Shown: positions 26,455-34,276, counted from the stretch's first letter. The stretch: 64,000 nucleotides of DNA from Chitinophagales bacterium (GCA_020636575.1 JACJXP010000002.1:554976-618975), one strand, 5' to 3'. Numbers and translations are program-made. Notes: generated from the letters alone by a model not told the origin.

Positions 26455-26966
26455 ACAGGAATCTGCAGTTTGACTTCCTTATTAATAAGGAGAATAAAAC
26501 AATTACCGTAACAAGGGAATTTAAAGCAGAACTTGAATCAGTATGGAATGCCTGGACGAAAGCTGAAATTCTGGACCAATGGTGGGCACCACTGCCATAC
26601 AGGAATGAAACCATTTCGATGAATTTCACCAATGGAGGGATGTGGCACTACGCAATGATAAGTCCTGAAAATGAAAAGCATTATTGCAAAGCATATTACA
26701 AGAATATTGAGACCTTAATTTCTTTTTCTTATAAGGATGCTTTTTGTAATGACAAAGGCGTGGACATGATTGAAATGCCAAGTATGAACTGGACAAATAC
26801 TTTTACGGCAACCGCTGACATCACCAAAGTAAGTGTGTTGCTAAACTTCGACACTATTGACCAATTGGAAAACATCATTAAAATGGGTTTTAAAGAAGGC
26901 TTTACGATGGGATTAAACCAGCTTGACAACTTATTAGCAACCCTGTCTGCTGAAAGGCAGGCATAA
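26451..26966 (+). CDS. SRPBCC/AHSA1-domain protein 2
   Basis: A 171-residue START-like protein beginning [47 protein letters not shown]. It shares the DFxxxKExxTIxxxREF and [13 protein letters not shown] patterns with the next two genes. The C-terminal helix is [22 protein letters not shown]. The start overlaps the arsR stop. Probably one of three tandem paralogues; ligand unknown. Confidence 0.85.
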   Translation: MNRNLQFDFLINKENKTITVTREFKAELESVWNAWTKAEILDQWWAPLPYRNETISMNFTNGGMWHYAMISPENEKHYCKAYYKNIETLISFSYKDAFCNDKGVDMIEMPSMNWTNTFTATADITKVSVLLNFDTIDQLENIIKMGFKEGFTMGLNQLDNLLATLSAERQA

Positions 26967-26977
26967 AAAAAGAAAAA

Positions 26978-27475
26978 ATGAGTATGACATTATTCTTCGA
27001 CTTCACCGTCGACAAAGAGAACAGCACCATCAACATCAAACGGGAGTTTGCAGCCGACCGCCCCATCGTTTGGGACTGCTACACAAAATCTGAGATATTG
27101 GACCAATGGTGGATGCCAGCACCATGGAGATCAAAAACAAAAAGTATGGATTTCAGTGAAGGTGGCAGATGGCACTATGCAGCTGTGGGCCCCAATGGAG
27201 AAGAACATTGGTCAATTACTACTTATGTAAAAATTGAGCCCCCAATAATGTTCATTGCCCATGACGCTTTTGGTGATGCCGAGGGAAATATCAATCCGGC
27301 CATGCCGCAATCTACCTGGACAATGAATTTCAGTGACAAGGATAAAAACACTCTTGTGCATGGCATTATGCAGTTCCCTGACCTGGCACAACTGGAACAA
27401 ACCATTGCCATGGGATTCAAAGAAGGCCTTATTATGGCTATGGAAAACCTGGATGCATTATTGGCAAAGCGATAA
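26978..27475 (+). CDS. SRPBCC/AHSA1-domain protein 3
   Basis: A 165-residue paralogue of the preceding gene, with FDFTVDKENSTINIKREFAADRPIVWDCYTKSEILDQWWMPAPWRSKTKSMDF and the C-terminal helix AMGFKEGLIMAMENLDALLAKR. It starts 11 bases after its upstream paralogue. The high similarity (for example DQWW-P and the GG-WHYA strand) indicates local tandem duplication followed by divergence. Confidence 0.85.
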   Translation: MSMTLFFDFTVDKENSTINIKREFAADRPIVWDCYTKSEILDQWWMPAPWRSKTKSMDFSEGGRWHYAAVGPNGEEHWSITTYVKIEPPIMFIAHDAFGDAEGNINPAMPQSTWTMNFSDKDKNTLVHGIMQFPDLAQLEQTIAMGFKEGLIMAMENLDALLAKR

Positions 27476-27554
27476 ACCAATTTCTCAACCTGGCAACATA
27501 TAATCAACTTATTAAAAACCGCCTGCGCTAAATCGCCGGCGGATAAAACAAAAA

Positions 27555-28052
27555 ATGATGCAAAATCTTCAATTTGATTTTACCGTTGACAAAGACAAAA
27601 AAATGGTATACATCACCCGGGAATTTGATGCTGACCAATCCCTGGTATGGGATGCATTTACAAAAGCAGAACTCATTGATCAATGGATAGCTCCGAAGCC
27701 TATGATGGCAAAAACTAAATACCAGGATTTCAAAGTAGGAGGCAAAAGATTTTATGCAATGATAGGCCCTGATGGACAAGAGCGATGGGCAATCCAGGAA
27801 TACACTTCTATTACCCCCAAGACGAACTTTAAAATGCATAATGCTTTTGCAGACAAAGACGAAAATCCTGAACTACCGGGTTCAGAATGGGATCACAGTT
27901 TTAGTGAACAAGACGGTATAACAAAAGTGAGCATCTCGATCTACAATGAATCGCTTGAGAGGTTAGAAAGAATACTGGATGGATTTACCCAGGGAATGAA
28001 AATGTCTTTGAGCAACCTCGAAAACTTATTGGCAACTTTATCAAAAAATTAA
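27555..28052 (+). CDS. SRPBCC/AHSA1-domain protein 4
   Basis: A 165-residue third tandem paralogue, with [46 protein letters not shown]. The second Trp of the DQWW motif is replaced by Ile. A GC-rich imperfect hairpin (CCGCC...GGCGG, about 27519-27542) separates it from the upstream copy. The C-terminal helix ([19 protein letters not shown]) is conserved. It is followed by a VOC gene after 22 bases. Confidence 0.85.
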   Translation: MMQNLQFDFTVDKDKKMVYITREFDADQSLVWDAFTKAELIDQWIAPKPMMAKTKYQDFKVGGKRFYAMIGPDGQERWAIQEYTSITPKTNFKMHNAFADKDENPELPGSEWDHSFSEQDGITKVSISIYNESLERLERILDGFTQGMKMSLSNLENLLATLSKN

Positions 28053-28074
28053 ATAATAATTAAAAACAAAAACA

Positions 28075-28500
28075 ATGGCAACGATCAATCCTTACATTCA
28101 CTTCAACGGAAACGCTGAAGAAGCTTTTACATTTTACAAATCAGTATTTGGCGGAGATTTCGCTATGATAGCACGGTTCAAAGATCTTTCAAATTCAGAG
28201 CATCCTATCGCAGAAAACGAAGCAAACAAGATCATGCATATTGCTTTGCCGATTGGTAAAACAAGTATACTAATGGGAAGTGATACCCCTGAGTTTATGG
28301 GGAAGCATAATGAAAATGAAACCCGGAGCAAAATTTCAATTAACGCAGAAAGTAAAGAAGAAGCTGATAAATTATTCAACGGACTTTCAGCAGGCGGAAA
28401 AATTGAAATGCCTATTGCCGACAGTCCGTGGGGTTCCTATTTCGGTATGTTCAGGGATAAATACGGTATTGAATGGATGGTGAGCTTTAACTCCAAATAA
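28075..28500 (+). CDS. VOC-fold (PhnB-like) protein
   Basis: A 141-residue PhnB-type vicinal-oxygen-chelate protein: INPYIHFNGNAEEAFTFYKSVFGGDFAMIARFKD, then ILMGSDTPEFMG, and the end SPWGSYFGMFRDKYGIEWMVSFNSK. Members of this group bind or transform small ligands; several are annotated as 3-demethylubiquinone methyltransferase-like without enzymatic proof. Last gene of the likely SRPBCC/VOC transcription unit. Confidence 0.85.
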   Translation: MATINPYIHFNGNAEEAFTFYKSVFGGDFAMIARFKDLSNSEHPIAENEANKIMHIALPIGKTSILMGSDTPEFMGKHNENETRSKISINAESKEEADKLFNGLSAGGKIEMPIADSPWGSYFGMFRDKYGIEWMVSFNSK

Positions 28501-28537
28501 TAATTTACAAAAGCAGCTTATAGTAATAGCAATTTAT

Positions 28538-28963
28538 ATGGAAGTAAAGGAAGAAATCAAAAAGTATATCAACAGCCAGCCTGAAACCAAATGTAAAGAG
28601 ATGCAAGTCTTGCACAAGCATATATGTAAGATATTACCAAAAAGTAAACTATGGTTTCTCGATGGTAAAGATGAGAAAGGAAAAACTGTTTCTAATCCCA
28701 ATATTGGCTATGGATCATACAGTATAAAATATGCTAACGGGACTACAAAAGAGTTTTACCAGGTTGGCCTGAGTGCAAACACAAGCGGCATCTCTGTCTA
28801 CATCATGGGCCTGAAAGACAAAACATACTTAGCTAAAACCTACGGGAAAAAGCTAGGGAAGGCAAGTGTAACAGGGTATTGTATCAAATTCAAATCGCTG
28901 AATGATATAAACATTGATGTATTGGAAGCTGCCATTCAATATGGAGTTGAAGCAACCGGATAG
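28538..28963 (+). CDS. DUF1801-like protein
   Basis: A 141-residue protein that reads like the DUF1801/YdhG fold: EEIKKYINSQPETKCKEMQVLHKHICKILPKSKLWFLDGKDEKGK, GYGSYSIKYANGTTKEFYQVGLSANTSGISVYIMGLKD, and a C-terminal CIKFKSLNDINIDVLEAAIQYGVEA. The family is small and of unknown function, related in fold to frataxin-like domains. It is co-oriented with the VOC gene and a 69-residue ORF. Confidence 0.75.
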   Translation: MEVKEEIKKYINSQPETKCKEMQVLHKHICKILPKSKLWFLDGKDEKGKTVSNPNIGYGSYSIKYANGTTKEFYQVGLSANTSGISVYIMGLKDKTYLAKTYGKKLGKASVTGYCIKFKSLNDINIDVLEAAIQYGVEATG

Positions 28964-28989
28964 AATCATACTGACAAGTAAGTTCAATT

Positions 28990-29199
28990 ATGGTAGAAGT
29001 GTTTAAAACAAATGTGCAGAAAAAGGCACAGAGTAAAATGCTGCTGGGGATGCTGTCGGAAGCCTTTCCGTCTTTCAAAATTAACTTTGATCTTTCGGAC
29101 TGTGACAAAGTGCTTAGAGTAGAGGGAGATGATATGGACTGCTCAAGGATAATGATACTGCTAAAGGAGCATGGGTTTAGCTGTGAAGTGTTAGATTAA
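28990..29199 (+). CDS. small ferredoxin-like-fold protein
   Basis: A 69-residue ORF (EVFKTNVQKKAQSKMLLGMLSEAFPSFKINFDLSDCDKVLRVEGDDMDCSRIMILLKEHGFSCEVLD). The beta-alpha-beta-beta-alpha-beta pattern resembles HMA domains but lacks the CxxC motif. Similar short proteins are frequent in Bacteroidota. Function unknown. It sits 26 bases after the DUF1801-like gene. Confidence 0.65.
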   Translation: MVEVFKTNVQKKAQSKMLLGMLSEAFPSFKINFDLSDCDKVLRVEGDDMDCSRIMILLKEHGFSCEVLD

Positions 29200-29227
29200 T
29201 AAAATTCAAATAATGAGCAGAATATTT

Positions 29228-30094
29228 TCAACGTTTCAGTCTCTGTAATAAAGCTGTATTCAATTTGATATATTCTGCTTTTAGTTCCTCTCCTGCTGAT
29301 TGTGCCAGTTGCAATGATTTTTCTGCAGCTCCAATAGCCCCTTTTATATCCCCCTTTTTCTCGAGTATCAACCCCTGCCTGTATAGCATGCCCAGGTGAG
29401 TAGGATTTGCTTTTATCGCCAGTGCCATTAATTCCGCCGCCCGGTTAATATCGAGATCATTCTCATAATAAAACATAGCTGCCCTGAAGTATTGTTTCCG
29501 TTCATCGTTTTGCAGACTGGTTTCCAGCTGGGGCACCACTGTTTTAGCAAGATCAATAGTTATACTGATAGGTACCCTGGTTTTTTCCCAGCTAATTGCC
29601 ATTTCTGCAGAATTGGATGTGATCTGGTCAAAACCGATAGTAAAGGTTTCCAATTGCCGGTTAAGTATTTCAGGTTTGGCAGTTATGCGAAGAGCATCAT
29701 TATCCGGTTTGTATCTGTAAGAACCCCATTGCGAATGATTGGACTGTAAAATGATCGTCCATTCCGTTTTACCCGGAATAGTAAACAATTCATAACGGCC
29801 TGAGTCCAATGCATGTCCGTTCAACAAAACTGGTGTAGAGAAATATATCTTGGTGCTGGCATCAGAACCGGTACGCCATATTTTTCCAAAAGGTATCAGT
29901 CCGCCAAAAATAGTACGGCCCTTCCTGTTGGGCCGGTTATAGTCCACCTTAATATCAGTGGCTGCCACCTGCTGCTCAATTGTTGCATGTGAATTGGTGG
30001 CAGGCACTTCAAAGGAGGCCTGTTGGGCCTGCATCATTCCGACAGAGAATATTGCCAGCATGATGCTGATTGTTGTGTACAGTTTGCATCTCAT
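29228..30094 (-). CDS. DUF2911 protein with C-terminal TPR region
   Basis: A 288-residue exported protein. It has a signal peptide (TTISIMLAIFSVGMMQAQ), a DUF2911 domain (ATDIKVDYNRPNRKGRTIFGGLIPFGKIWRTGSDASTKIYF, then GRYELFTIPGKTEWTIIL), and a C-terminal helical region (DINRAAELMALAIKANPTHLGMLYRQGLILEKKGDIKGAIGAAEKSL) with two tetratricopeptide-like repeats. The DUF2911 plus TPR layout is common in Bacteroidota. Its role is unknown. The gene is alone and convergent with the small HMA-like gene. Confidence 0.85.
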   Translation of the reverse strand: MRCKLYTTISIMLAIFSVGMMQAQQASFEVPATNSHATIEQQVAATDIKVDYNRPNRKGRTIFGGLIPFGKIWRTGSDASTKIYFSTPVLLNGHALDSGRYELFTIPGKTEWTIILQSNHSQWGSYRYKPDNDALRITAKPEILNRQLETFTIGFDQITSNSAEMAISWEKTRVPISITIDLAKTVVPQLETSLQNDERKQYFRAAMFYYENDLDINRAAELMALAIKANPTHLGMLYRQGLILEKKGDIKGAIGAAEKSLQLAQSAGEELKAEYIKLNTALLQRLKR

Positions 30095-30257
30095 TTATAC
30101 AGTTTTGTTTTTTAGTTAACTGAAATTATTCTGTTCCAACACAGTTGTCAACAGAATTTCCATTTTAGCCAGAGTTTACTACATGGGCGGTAGGCAGGAT
30201 ACGGAATTATATCAAAATTGATATAACTTTCCGATAGACTTACTTAACTGATCAATA

Positions 30258-30719
30258 ATGAAAATGAAATCCCGCATCAAACACCTGGTAATAGCCATTC
30301 TAATTATTCTTATCTGCAATAACAATATTATTGCGCAATCAACTGAACAGCCTGTTGTCAATGTCGAAGAAGCGAAGATGATCGTTAGTGACATCATTAA
30401 AAAATTCGCTGATTATTTTGAACAAGGTGATTCTGTTGCATTGGCGGCTATGTATACAAAAGATGCCACTCTGGGTTCTGCACATGGCAAAGAAATTCTC
30501 GCAGCAATAGGAGGAATGATACGTAGTTCCATTAAAAACAATTCACAGCATATTAGCTATACAAGCACCTCTATTTCTGTAGATGGCGAATTTATTGTGG
30601 AAGTAGGTTATGCAACAGCAAAGGATGATAAGGGAAATCAAAAATATAAATTCAAATACCTCGTTGTTTATAAACAGGAAGATGGTCAGTGGAAACTATA
30701 TAAGGACATGAGTTTATAA
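30258..30719 (+). CDS. exported SnoaL/DUF4440-like protein
   Basis: A 153-residue protein with a signal peptide (HLVIAILIILICNNNIIAQ) and an NTF2/SnoaL-like domain: IIKKFADYFEQGDSVALAAMYTKDATLGSAHGKEILAAIGGMIRSSIKN and EDGQWKLYKDMSL at the end. The fold is a cone-shaped pocket that in other members binds or isomerises small molecules. A hairpin terminator shared with the convergent gene lies about 65 bases downstream. Confidence 0.8.
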   Translation: MKMKSRIKHLVIAILIILICNNNIIAQSTEQPVVNVEEAKMIVSDIIKKFADYFEQGDSVALAAMYTKDATLGSAHGKEILAAIGGMIRSSIKNNSQHISYTSTSISVDGEFIVEVGYATAKDDKGNQKYKFKYLVVYKQEDGQWKLYKDMSL

Positions 30720-30780
30720 AACCATTTATACAGGAAAGCCTGTAGAAGTAAAATGATACATTGGCGAAAATGTTTAATAA

Positions 30781-30810
30781 AAAACACCTGTATATAACAG
30801 GTGTTTTTTA
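30781..30810. terminator. bidirectional intrinsic terminator
   Basis: AAAACACCTGT and ACAGGTGTTTT form an 11-bp stem with loop ATATA. A and T runs on either side make it usable by both convergent genes (SnoaL-like genes at 30258 plus and 30834 minus). Confidence 0.8.
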
Positions 30811-30833
30811 TTCTGACTGGAATATTATTACTT

Positions 30834-31343
30834 CTATTCCTTGAGTGAATTCATCATACCACCCACATCAAAAAACTGGCCATTGTTAGTTACTTTATGA
30901 TCAGCATTAAAGTTGAAAAACTCATAGAAATTAACACTGGTACTTTTGCCCGTAGCTTTATGTACTCCTTCCCATTGGCCATAATACCTTACACTTCCAT
31001 CGGGCTTTTTTGTTACGGTATCTACACCCGGCAAGAAAATTGGATTTTCCAAATGAAGAGTTTCCCAGTTATCTATCCAATACTGCAAAGATTCTCTGTA
31101 ATGCGCCTTTGTTTCTACAGTGTCGCCGTACATAGGAGAACCCCAGCTTACAGAGTCTGCAATATGTGACATAAACCCATCCATGTCTTTGTTCTCAAAA
31201 GCTGAAATCATACTTTTAACCACCGCCAGGTTCTGTTCATATAATGCCTGGCTATCATTGTTGTCAGAAGCTTCCTTTTTTTCGTTGGAACTGCAGGCAT
31301 AAAGTGTGAAAGCAGTTAGTGAAAGAAAAATAAGTTTTTTCAT
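30834..31343 (-). CDS. SnoaL/NTF2-like lipoprotein
   Basis: A protein of about 169 residues from the ATG at 31343. The upstream in-frame ATG gives 12 residues ahead of an otherwise perfect lipoprotein signal (KKLIFLSLTAFTLYACSS, Cys about residue 17). The domain has VKSMISAFENKDMDGFMSHIADSVSWGSPMYGD and a C-terminal STSVNFYEFFNFNADHKVTNNGQFFDVGGMM, typical of SnoaL-like proteins. It is presumably anchored in the membrane facing the periplasm. Ligand unknown. Confidence 0.8.
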   Translation of the reverse strand: MKKLIFLSLTAFTLYACSSNEKKEASDNNDSQALYEQNLAVVKSMISAFENKDMDGFMSHIADSVSWGSPMYGDTVETKAHYRESLQYWIDNWETLHLENPIFLPGVDTVTKKPDGSVRYYGQWEGVHKATGKSTSVNFYEFFNFNADHKVTNNGQFFDVGGMMNSLKE

Positions 31344-31533
31344 TGTCAATCGTTTTGGTGAAGAATTGGTGCTATTCAAGGTAAGGGTTTAAAACGTTAC
31401 AGCAAAAAGACATTATAATCGATAACATTCAAAAGCATGAACAATGTTTGTATCCTGTTAGTTTACAAACATATACACAACTTATATGTATCCATCTTTA
31501 ATATCTCGTCATTAAAATCATTAATTTCCGCAT

Positions 31534-31926
31534 ATGAATAAGGATGTCCGGGCTTATAATAAAACACAAAGCAAAACAGATGTTGCCATTTGCGACATAT
31601 TGGCCAATGAAATAAATGCTGCCCTGCCACAAGCAGAAAATAAGATATGGCATGCTCACCCGGTCTGGTTTCTGGATGACAATCCGATCGTAGGGTACAG
31701 CAAATTAAAGAGTGGTATACGTTTGATGTTTTGGAGTGGCGAAAGTTTTGAAGAAGAAGAATTACAACCCGGCTCAGGAAAATTTAAAGACGCATCTATT
31801 ACTTATGCCTCCGAAAAAGAGATCAAAATAAAAGATCTGAAACGTTGGTTAAAAAAGAGTAAACAGATACAATGGGATTATAAGAACGTTGTAAAACGTA
31901 AGGGTGTGCTGGAAAGATTAAAATAA
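31534..31926 (+). CDS. DUF1801-family protein
   Basis: A 130-residue protein with the DUF1801 pattern: DILANEINAALPQAENKIWHAHPVWFLDDNPIVGYSKLKSGIRLMFWSGESFEEEELQPG, then ITYASEKEIKIKDLKRWLKKSKQIQWDYKNVVKRK. The family is of unknown function. It is a second, distant relative of the protein at 28538-28963. The 190-base region upstream (31344-31533) is AT-rich and probably holds its promoter. Confidence 0.82.
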   Translation: MNKDVRAYNKTQSKTDVAICDILANEINAALPQAENKIWHAHPVWFLDDNPIVGYSKLKSGIRLMFWSGESFEEEELQPGSGKFKDASITYASEKEIKIKDLKRWLKKSKQIQWDYKNVVKRKGVLERLK

Positions 31927-32018
31927 AAGGCGCAGGTTTGTCAATGCTGCGTTTTTCTATTCATTTCAATAGCCACTAATATTTATTAACTTCACTGCAT
32001 CCAAAATGCTGCACCAGA

Positions 32019-32852
32019 ATGAAGGATAAATTGCGTCGTAAGCTGCACCAGGCTTTTTTTGAACACAGCACTCCTACAGGAAAGGCGTTTGATATCTTCC
32101 TGATGATCATGATCCTTACCAGTATTACAATCGTTATGCTGGACAGCATGCCTTCTTTACATGTTAAACACAAACATACTTTTCACTCTTTTGAATGGTT
32201 CTTTACCATTCTTTTTACTATCGAATATCTTTTAAGGGCATCTCTTGCAAAAAGACCGATGCGTTTTGTATTCAGTTTTTTGGGGATTGTAGACCTGCTG
32301 GCTATAATGCCCACTTATTTTACATTATTCCTCCCCGGTACACAGCCATTACTGGTATTAAGGGCCCTGCGTTTACTGCGTATTTTCCGGATATTCCGCC
32401 TCAGCCATTTCCTGGTTGATATTAAGTTTCTTACCAGCGCATTAACCAGTAGTTTCCGAAAGATCAGTATCTTCTTTTTGTTTGCCCTGGTTGTGGTCAT
32501 TATCATGGCAACTGTAATGTACCTGGTAGAAAAACCAGAAGATGGATTTACCAGTATACCTAAATGTATTTATTGGTCTGTTACCACTATTACTACGGTC
32601 GGGTATGGGGATATTGTGCCCAAAACACCTATGGGTATGGTGATAGCCAATATCCTGATGATGATCGGTTTTGCGATAATTGCTGTGCCAACGGGTATCA
32701 TCACAACAGAAATGGCAATTGCTATTAAAAGCCGTGATACCAACCATGAGATCTGCAGATCATGTAAGAAAAAAGGACATGATCATGATGCCATTTTCTG
32801 CAAACACTGCGGGGCTAAGTTTGAGGCAGAGGAAGAAGAACTTCTTGAATAA
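32019..32852 (+). CDS. voltage-gated-type potassium channel with C-terminal zinc ribbon
   Basis: A 277-residue ion channel subunit. Segments S1-S3 are followed by an arginine-rich S4 (LRALRLLRIFRIFRLSHFL), S5, the pore with the K+ filter TTITTVGYGD, and S6 (ILMMIGFAIIAVPTGIITTEMA). The cytoplasmic tail ends in a zinc-ribbon-like CRSCKKKGHDHDAIFCKHCGAKF (CxxC...CxxC). Four subunits would form a K+ channel gated by membrane potential. The zinc ribbon is a possible redox or metal sensor or assembly element. It precedes the tRNA-Pro locus, which lies on the other strand. Confidence 0.9.
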   Translation: MKDKLRRKLHQAFFEHSTPTGKAFDIFLMIMILTSITIVMLDSMPSLHVKHKHTFHSFEWFFTILFTIEYLLRASLAKRPMRFVFSFLGIVDLLAIMPTYFTLFLPGTQPLLVLRALRLLRIFRIFRLSHFLVDIKFLTSALTSSFRKISIFFLFALVVVIIMATVMYLVEKPEDGFTSIPKCIYWSVTTITTVGYGDIVPKTPMGMVIANILMMIGFAIIAVPTGIITTEMAIAIKSRDTNHEICRSCKKKGHDHDAIFCKHCGAKFEAEEEELLE

Positions 32853-32857
32853 ATAAA

Positions 32858-32881
32858 AAGCCCCTGGCAAAAGGAGCTTGT
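32858..32881 (-). terminator. intrinsic terminator of tRNA-Pro(CGG)
   Basis: Read on the minus strand, AAGCTCC-TTTTGCCA-GGGGCTT forms a stem followed by a T run. It lies directly after the tRNA 3' end. Confidence 0.65.
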
Positions 32882-32884
32882 CAG

Positions 32885-32958
32885 TCGGGATGACTGGATT
32901 CGAACCAGCGACCCCTTCGTCCCGAACGAAGTACGCTACCGGGCTGCGCTACATCCCG
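32885..32958 (-). tRNA. tRNA-Pro (anticodon CGG)
   Basis: A complete 74-nt cloverleaf on the minus strand: acceptor CGGGATG/CATCCCG with discriminator A, D arm GCGC-AGCCCGGTA-GCGT, anticodon arm CTTCG-TTCGGGA-CGAAG with CGG at 34-36, and T arm GCTGG-TTCGAAT-CCAGT. C1-G72 and A73 agree with bacterial tRNA-Pro. The CCA end is not encoded. It reads CCG codons. Confidence 0.95.
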
Positions 32959-32983
32959 AAAAAATGGTGTGTAAAAATAAAAA

Positions 32984-33016
32984 AGACTCCTGAAAAAGCT
33001 AAGGAGCCCTTTTTTT
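32984..33016. terminator. hairpin between tRNA-Pro(CGG) and the tandem array
   Basis: GACTCCT pairs with AGGAGCC/AGGGCTCC around TAGCTTTTTC (one G-T wobble) and is flanked by T runs on both strands. On the minus strand it would stop transcription leaving array unit 1 before the downstream tRNA. Confidence 0.6.
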
Positions 33017-33946
33017 CGTCGGGACGACTAGACCTGCCTGCCGGCAGGCAGGTTCGAACTAGCGACCCTCCCGCCAAGGGCGGGATGCGCTTGAACTTAC
33101 CTCACTTATTCCCCAAAAAAAATAGCAGCCATTGCTGACTGCTATTTGCTTCGTCGGGACGACTAGATTCGAACTAGCGACCCTCCCGCCAAGGGCGGGA
33201 TGCGCTTGAACTTACCTCACTTATTCCCCAAAAAAAATAGCAGCCATTGCTGACTGCTATTTGCTTCGTCGGGACGACTAGATTCGAACTAGCGACCCTC
33301 CCGCCAAGGGCGGGATGCGCTTGAACTTACCTCACTTATTCCCAAAAAAATAGCAGCCATTGCTGACTGCTATTTGCTTCGTCGGGACGACTAGATTCGA
33401 ACTAGCGACCCTCCCGCCAAGGGCGGGATGCGCTTGAACTTATCTCACTTATTCCCAAAAAAAATAGCAGCCATTGCTGACTGCTATTTGCTTCGTCGGG
33501 ACGACTAGATTCGAACTAGCGACCCTCCCGCCAAGGGCGGGATGCGCTTGAACTTACCTCACTTATTCCCAAAAAAATAGCAGCCATTGCTGACTGCTAT
33601 TTGCTTCGTCGGGACGACTAGATTCGAACTAGCGACCCTCCCGCCAAGGGCGGGATGCGCTTGAACTTATCTCACTTATTCCCAAAAAAAATAGCAGCCA
33701 TTGCTGACTGCTATTTGCTTCGTCGGGACGACTAGATTCGAACTAGCGACCCTCCCGCCAAGGGCGGGATGCGCTTGAACTTACCTCACTTATTCCCAAA
33801 AAAATAGCAGCCATTGCTGACTGCTATTTGCTTCGTCGGGACGACTAGATTCGAACTAGCGACCCTCCCGCCAAGGGCGGGATGCGCTTGAACTTACCTC
33901 ACTTATTCCCAAAAAAATAGCAGCCATTGCTGACTGCTATTTGCTT
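33017..33946 (-). repeat. tandem array of eight tRNA-Pro 3'-half plus terminator units
   Basis: Eight units start at 33017, 33152, 33267, 33380, 33494, 33607, 33721 and 33834 (spacing 113-115 bases; the first is 135 because of a 20-bp palindrome). On the minus strand each unit reads: a 5' tail (GGGAATAAGTGAGGTAAG...), GCGCA, a GC-rich arm TCCCGCC-CTT-GGCGGGA in the anticodon-arm position, GGGTC, a perfect T arm GCTAG-TTCGAAT-CTAGT, the acceptor 3' strand CGTCCCG and A. A terminator follows (AAATAGCAG stem, T7-T8). The acceptor 5' strand and D-arm 5' strand of a tRNA are missing. Units 3-6 alternate in two small variants (TTACCTC with A7; TTATCTC with A8), pointing to duplication of a 227-bp dimer. 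There are no variable spacers. Confidence 0.85.
33033..33052. repeat. perfect 20-bp palindrome inserted in array unit 1
   Basis: CCTGCCTGCCGGCAGGCAGG interrupts unit 1 exactly between the bases GACTAGA and TTCGAAC that are adjacent in all other units, that is, in the T arm of the tRNA-like sequence. A related palindrome lies in the glycosyltransferase gene at 37625-37640. Confidence 0.85.
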
Positions 33947-33948
33947 CG

Positions 33949-34022
33949 TCGGGACGACTAGATTCGAACTAGCGACCCCTTGCACCCCATGCAAGTGCGC
34001 TACCGGGCTGCGCTACGTCCCG
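33949..34022 (-). tRNA. tRNA-Pro (anticodon GGG)
   Basis: A complete 74-nt cloverleaf on the minus strand: acceptor CGGGACG/CGTCCCG with A73, D arm GCGC-AGCCCGGTA-GCGC, anticodon arm CTTGC-ATGGGGT-GCAAG with GGG at 34-36, and T arm GCTAG-TTCGAAT-CTAGT. It is followed by the same terminator hairpin that ends each array unit. Its 3' half and terminator are the evident source of, or a sister copy to, the array units. Confidence 0.95.
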
Positions 34023-34029
34023 AAACAAC

Positions 34030-34269
34030 CTACAGGTAATTATTATCCTGTAAATACCTTTTAATTCCCCGGCTCTTTATTTTCTTTTCTAAACGTACCG
34101 CTTCCGCTCTATTTTCACATTCAAACTGTCTCACCAGTTTCCAGGGCATACCTTTTGAAGTATAATTTCCTTTGCCCGAGTTATGCTGTTCTAATCGATT
34201 CTCCAGATCATCTGTAATACCAACATAATACCTTTCTAAAGAACTACTGTATAGTATATAAACATACAT
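34030..34269 (-). CDS. GIY-YIG nuclease-domain protein set between tRNA-Pro sequences
   Basis: A 79-residue single-domain GIY-YIG protein of the small UPF0213/YhbQ-like type. It has YVYILYSSSLERYYVGITDDLENRLEQHNSGKGNYTS, with the Tyr pair and Gly of the GIY-YIG strand and the Arg of the helix, then PWKLVRQFECENRAEAVRLEKKIKSRGIKRYL with the catalytic Glu. The ATG at 34269 is used; the frame is open further upstream through a tRNA 5' half, but those residues are not protein-like. The gene starts 7 bases after that tRNA half and stops 7 bases before tRNA-Pro(GGG). Small GIY-YIG genes are often tRNA-linked in Bacteroidota, which suggests a site-specific mobile or homing-like history. Confidence 0.8.
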   Translation of the reverse strand: MYVYILYSSSLERYYVGITDDLENRLEQHNSGKGNYTSKGMPWKLVRQFECENRAEAVRLEKKIKSRGIKRYLQDNNYL

Positions 34270-34276
34270 TGTATCT

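Noticed and set aside
32878..33138. An 86-codon plus-strand ORF through tRNA-Pro(CGG) and array unit 1
   Set aside because: It is the antisense of a tRNA and of the repeat; its peptide (GFEPATPSSRTKYATGLRYIP) is the classic spurious product of reading across a tRNA, and it includes the inserted palindrome.
33017..33946. CRISPR-like array
   Set aside because: The 113-115-base periodicity has no short repeat and variable spacer structure; entire units are repeated, they encode tRNA 3' halves with terminators, and no cas gene is present.
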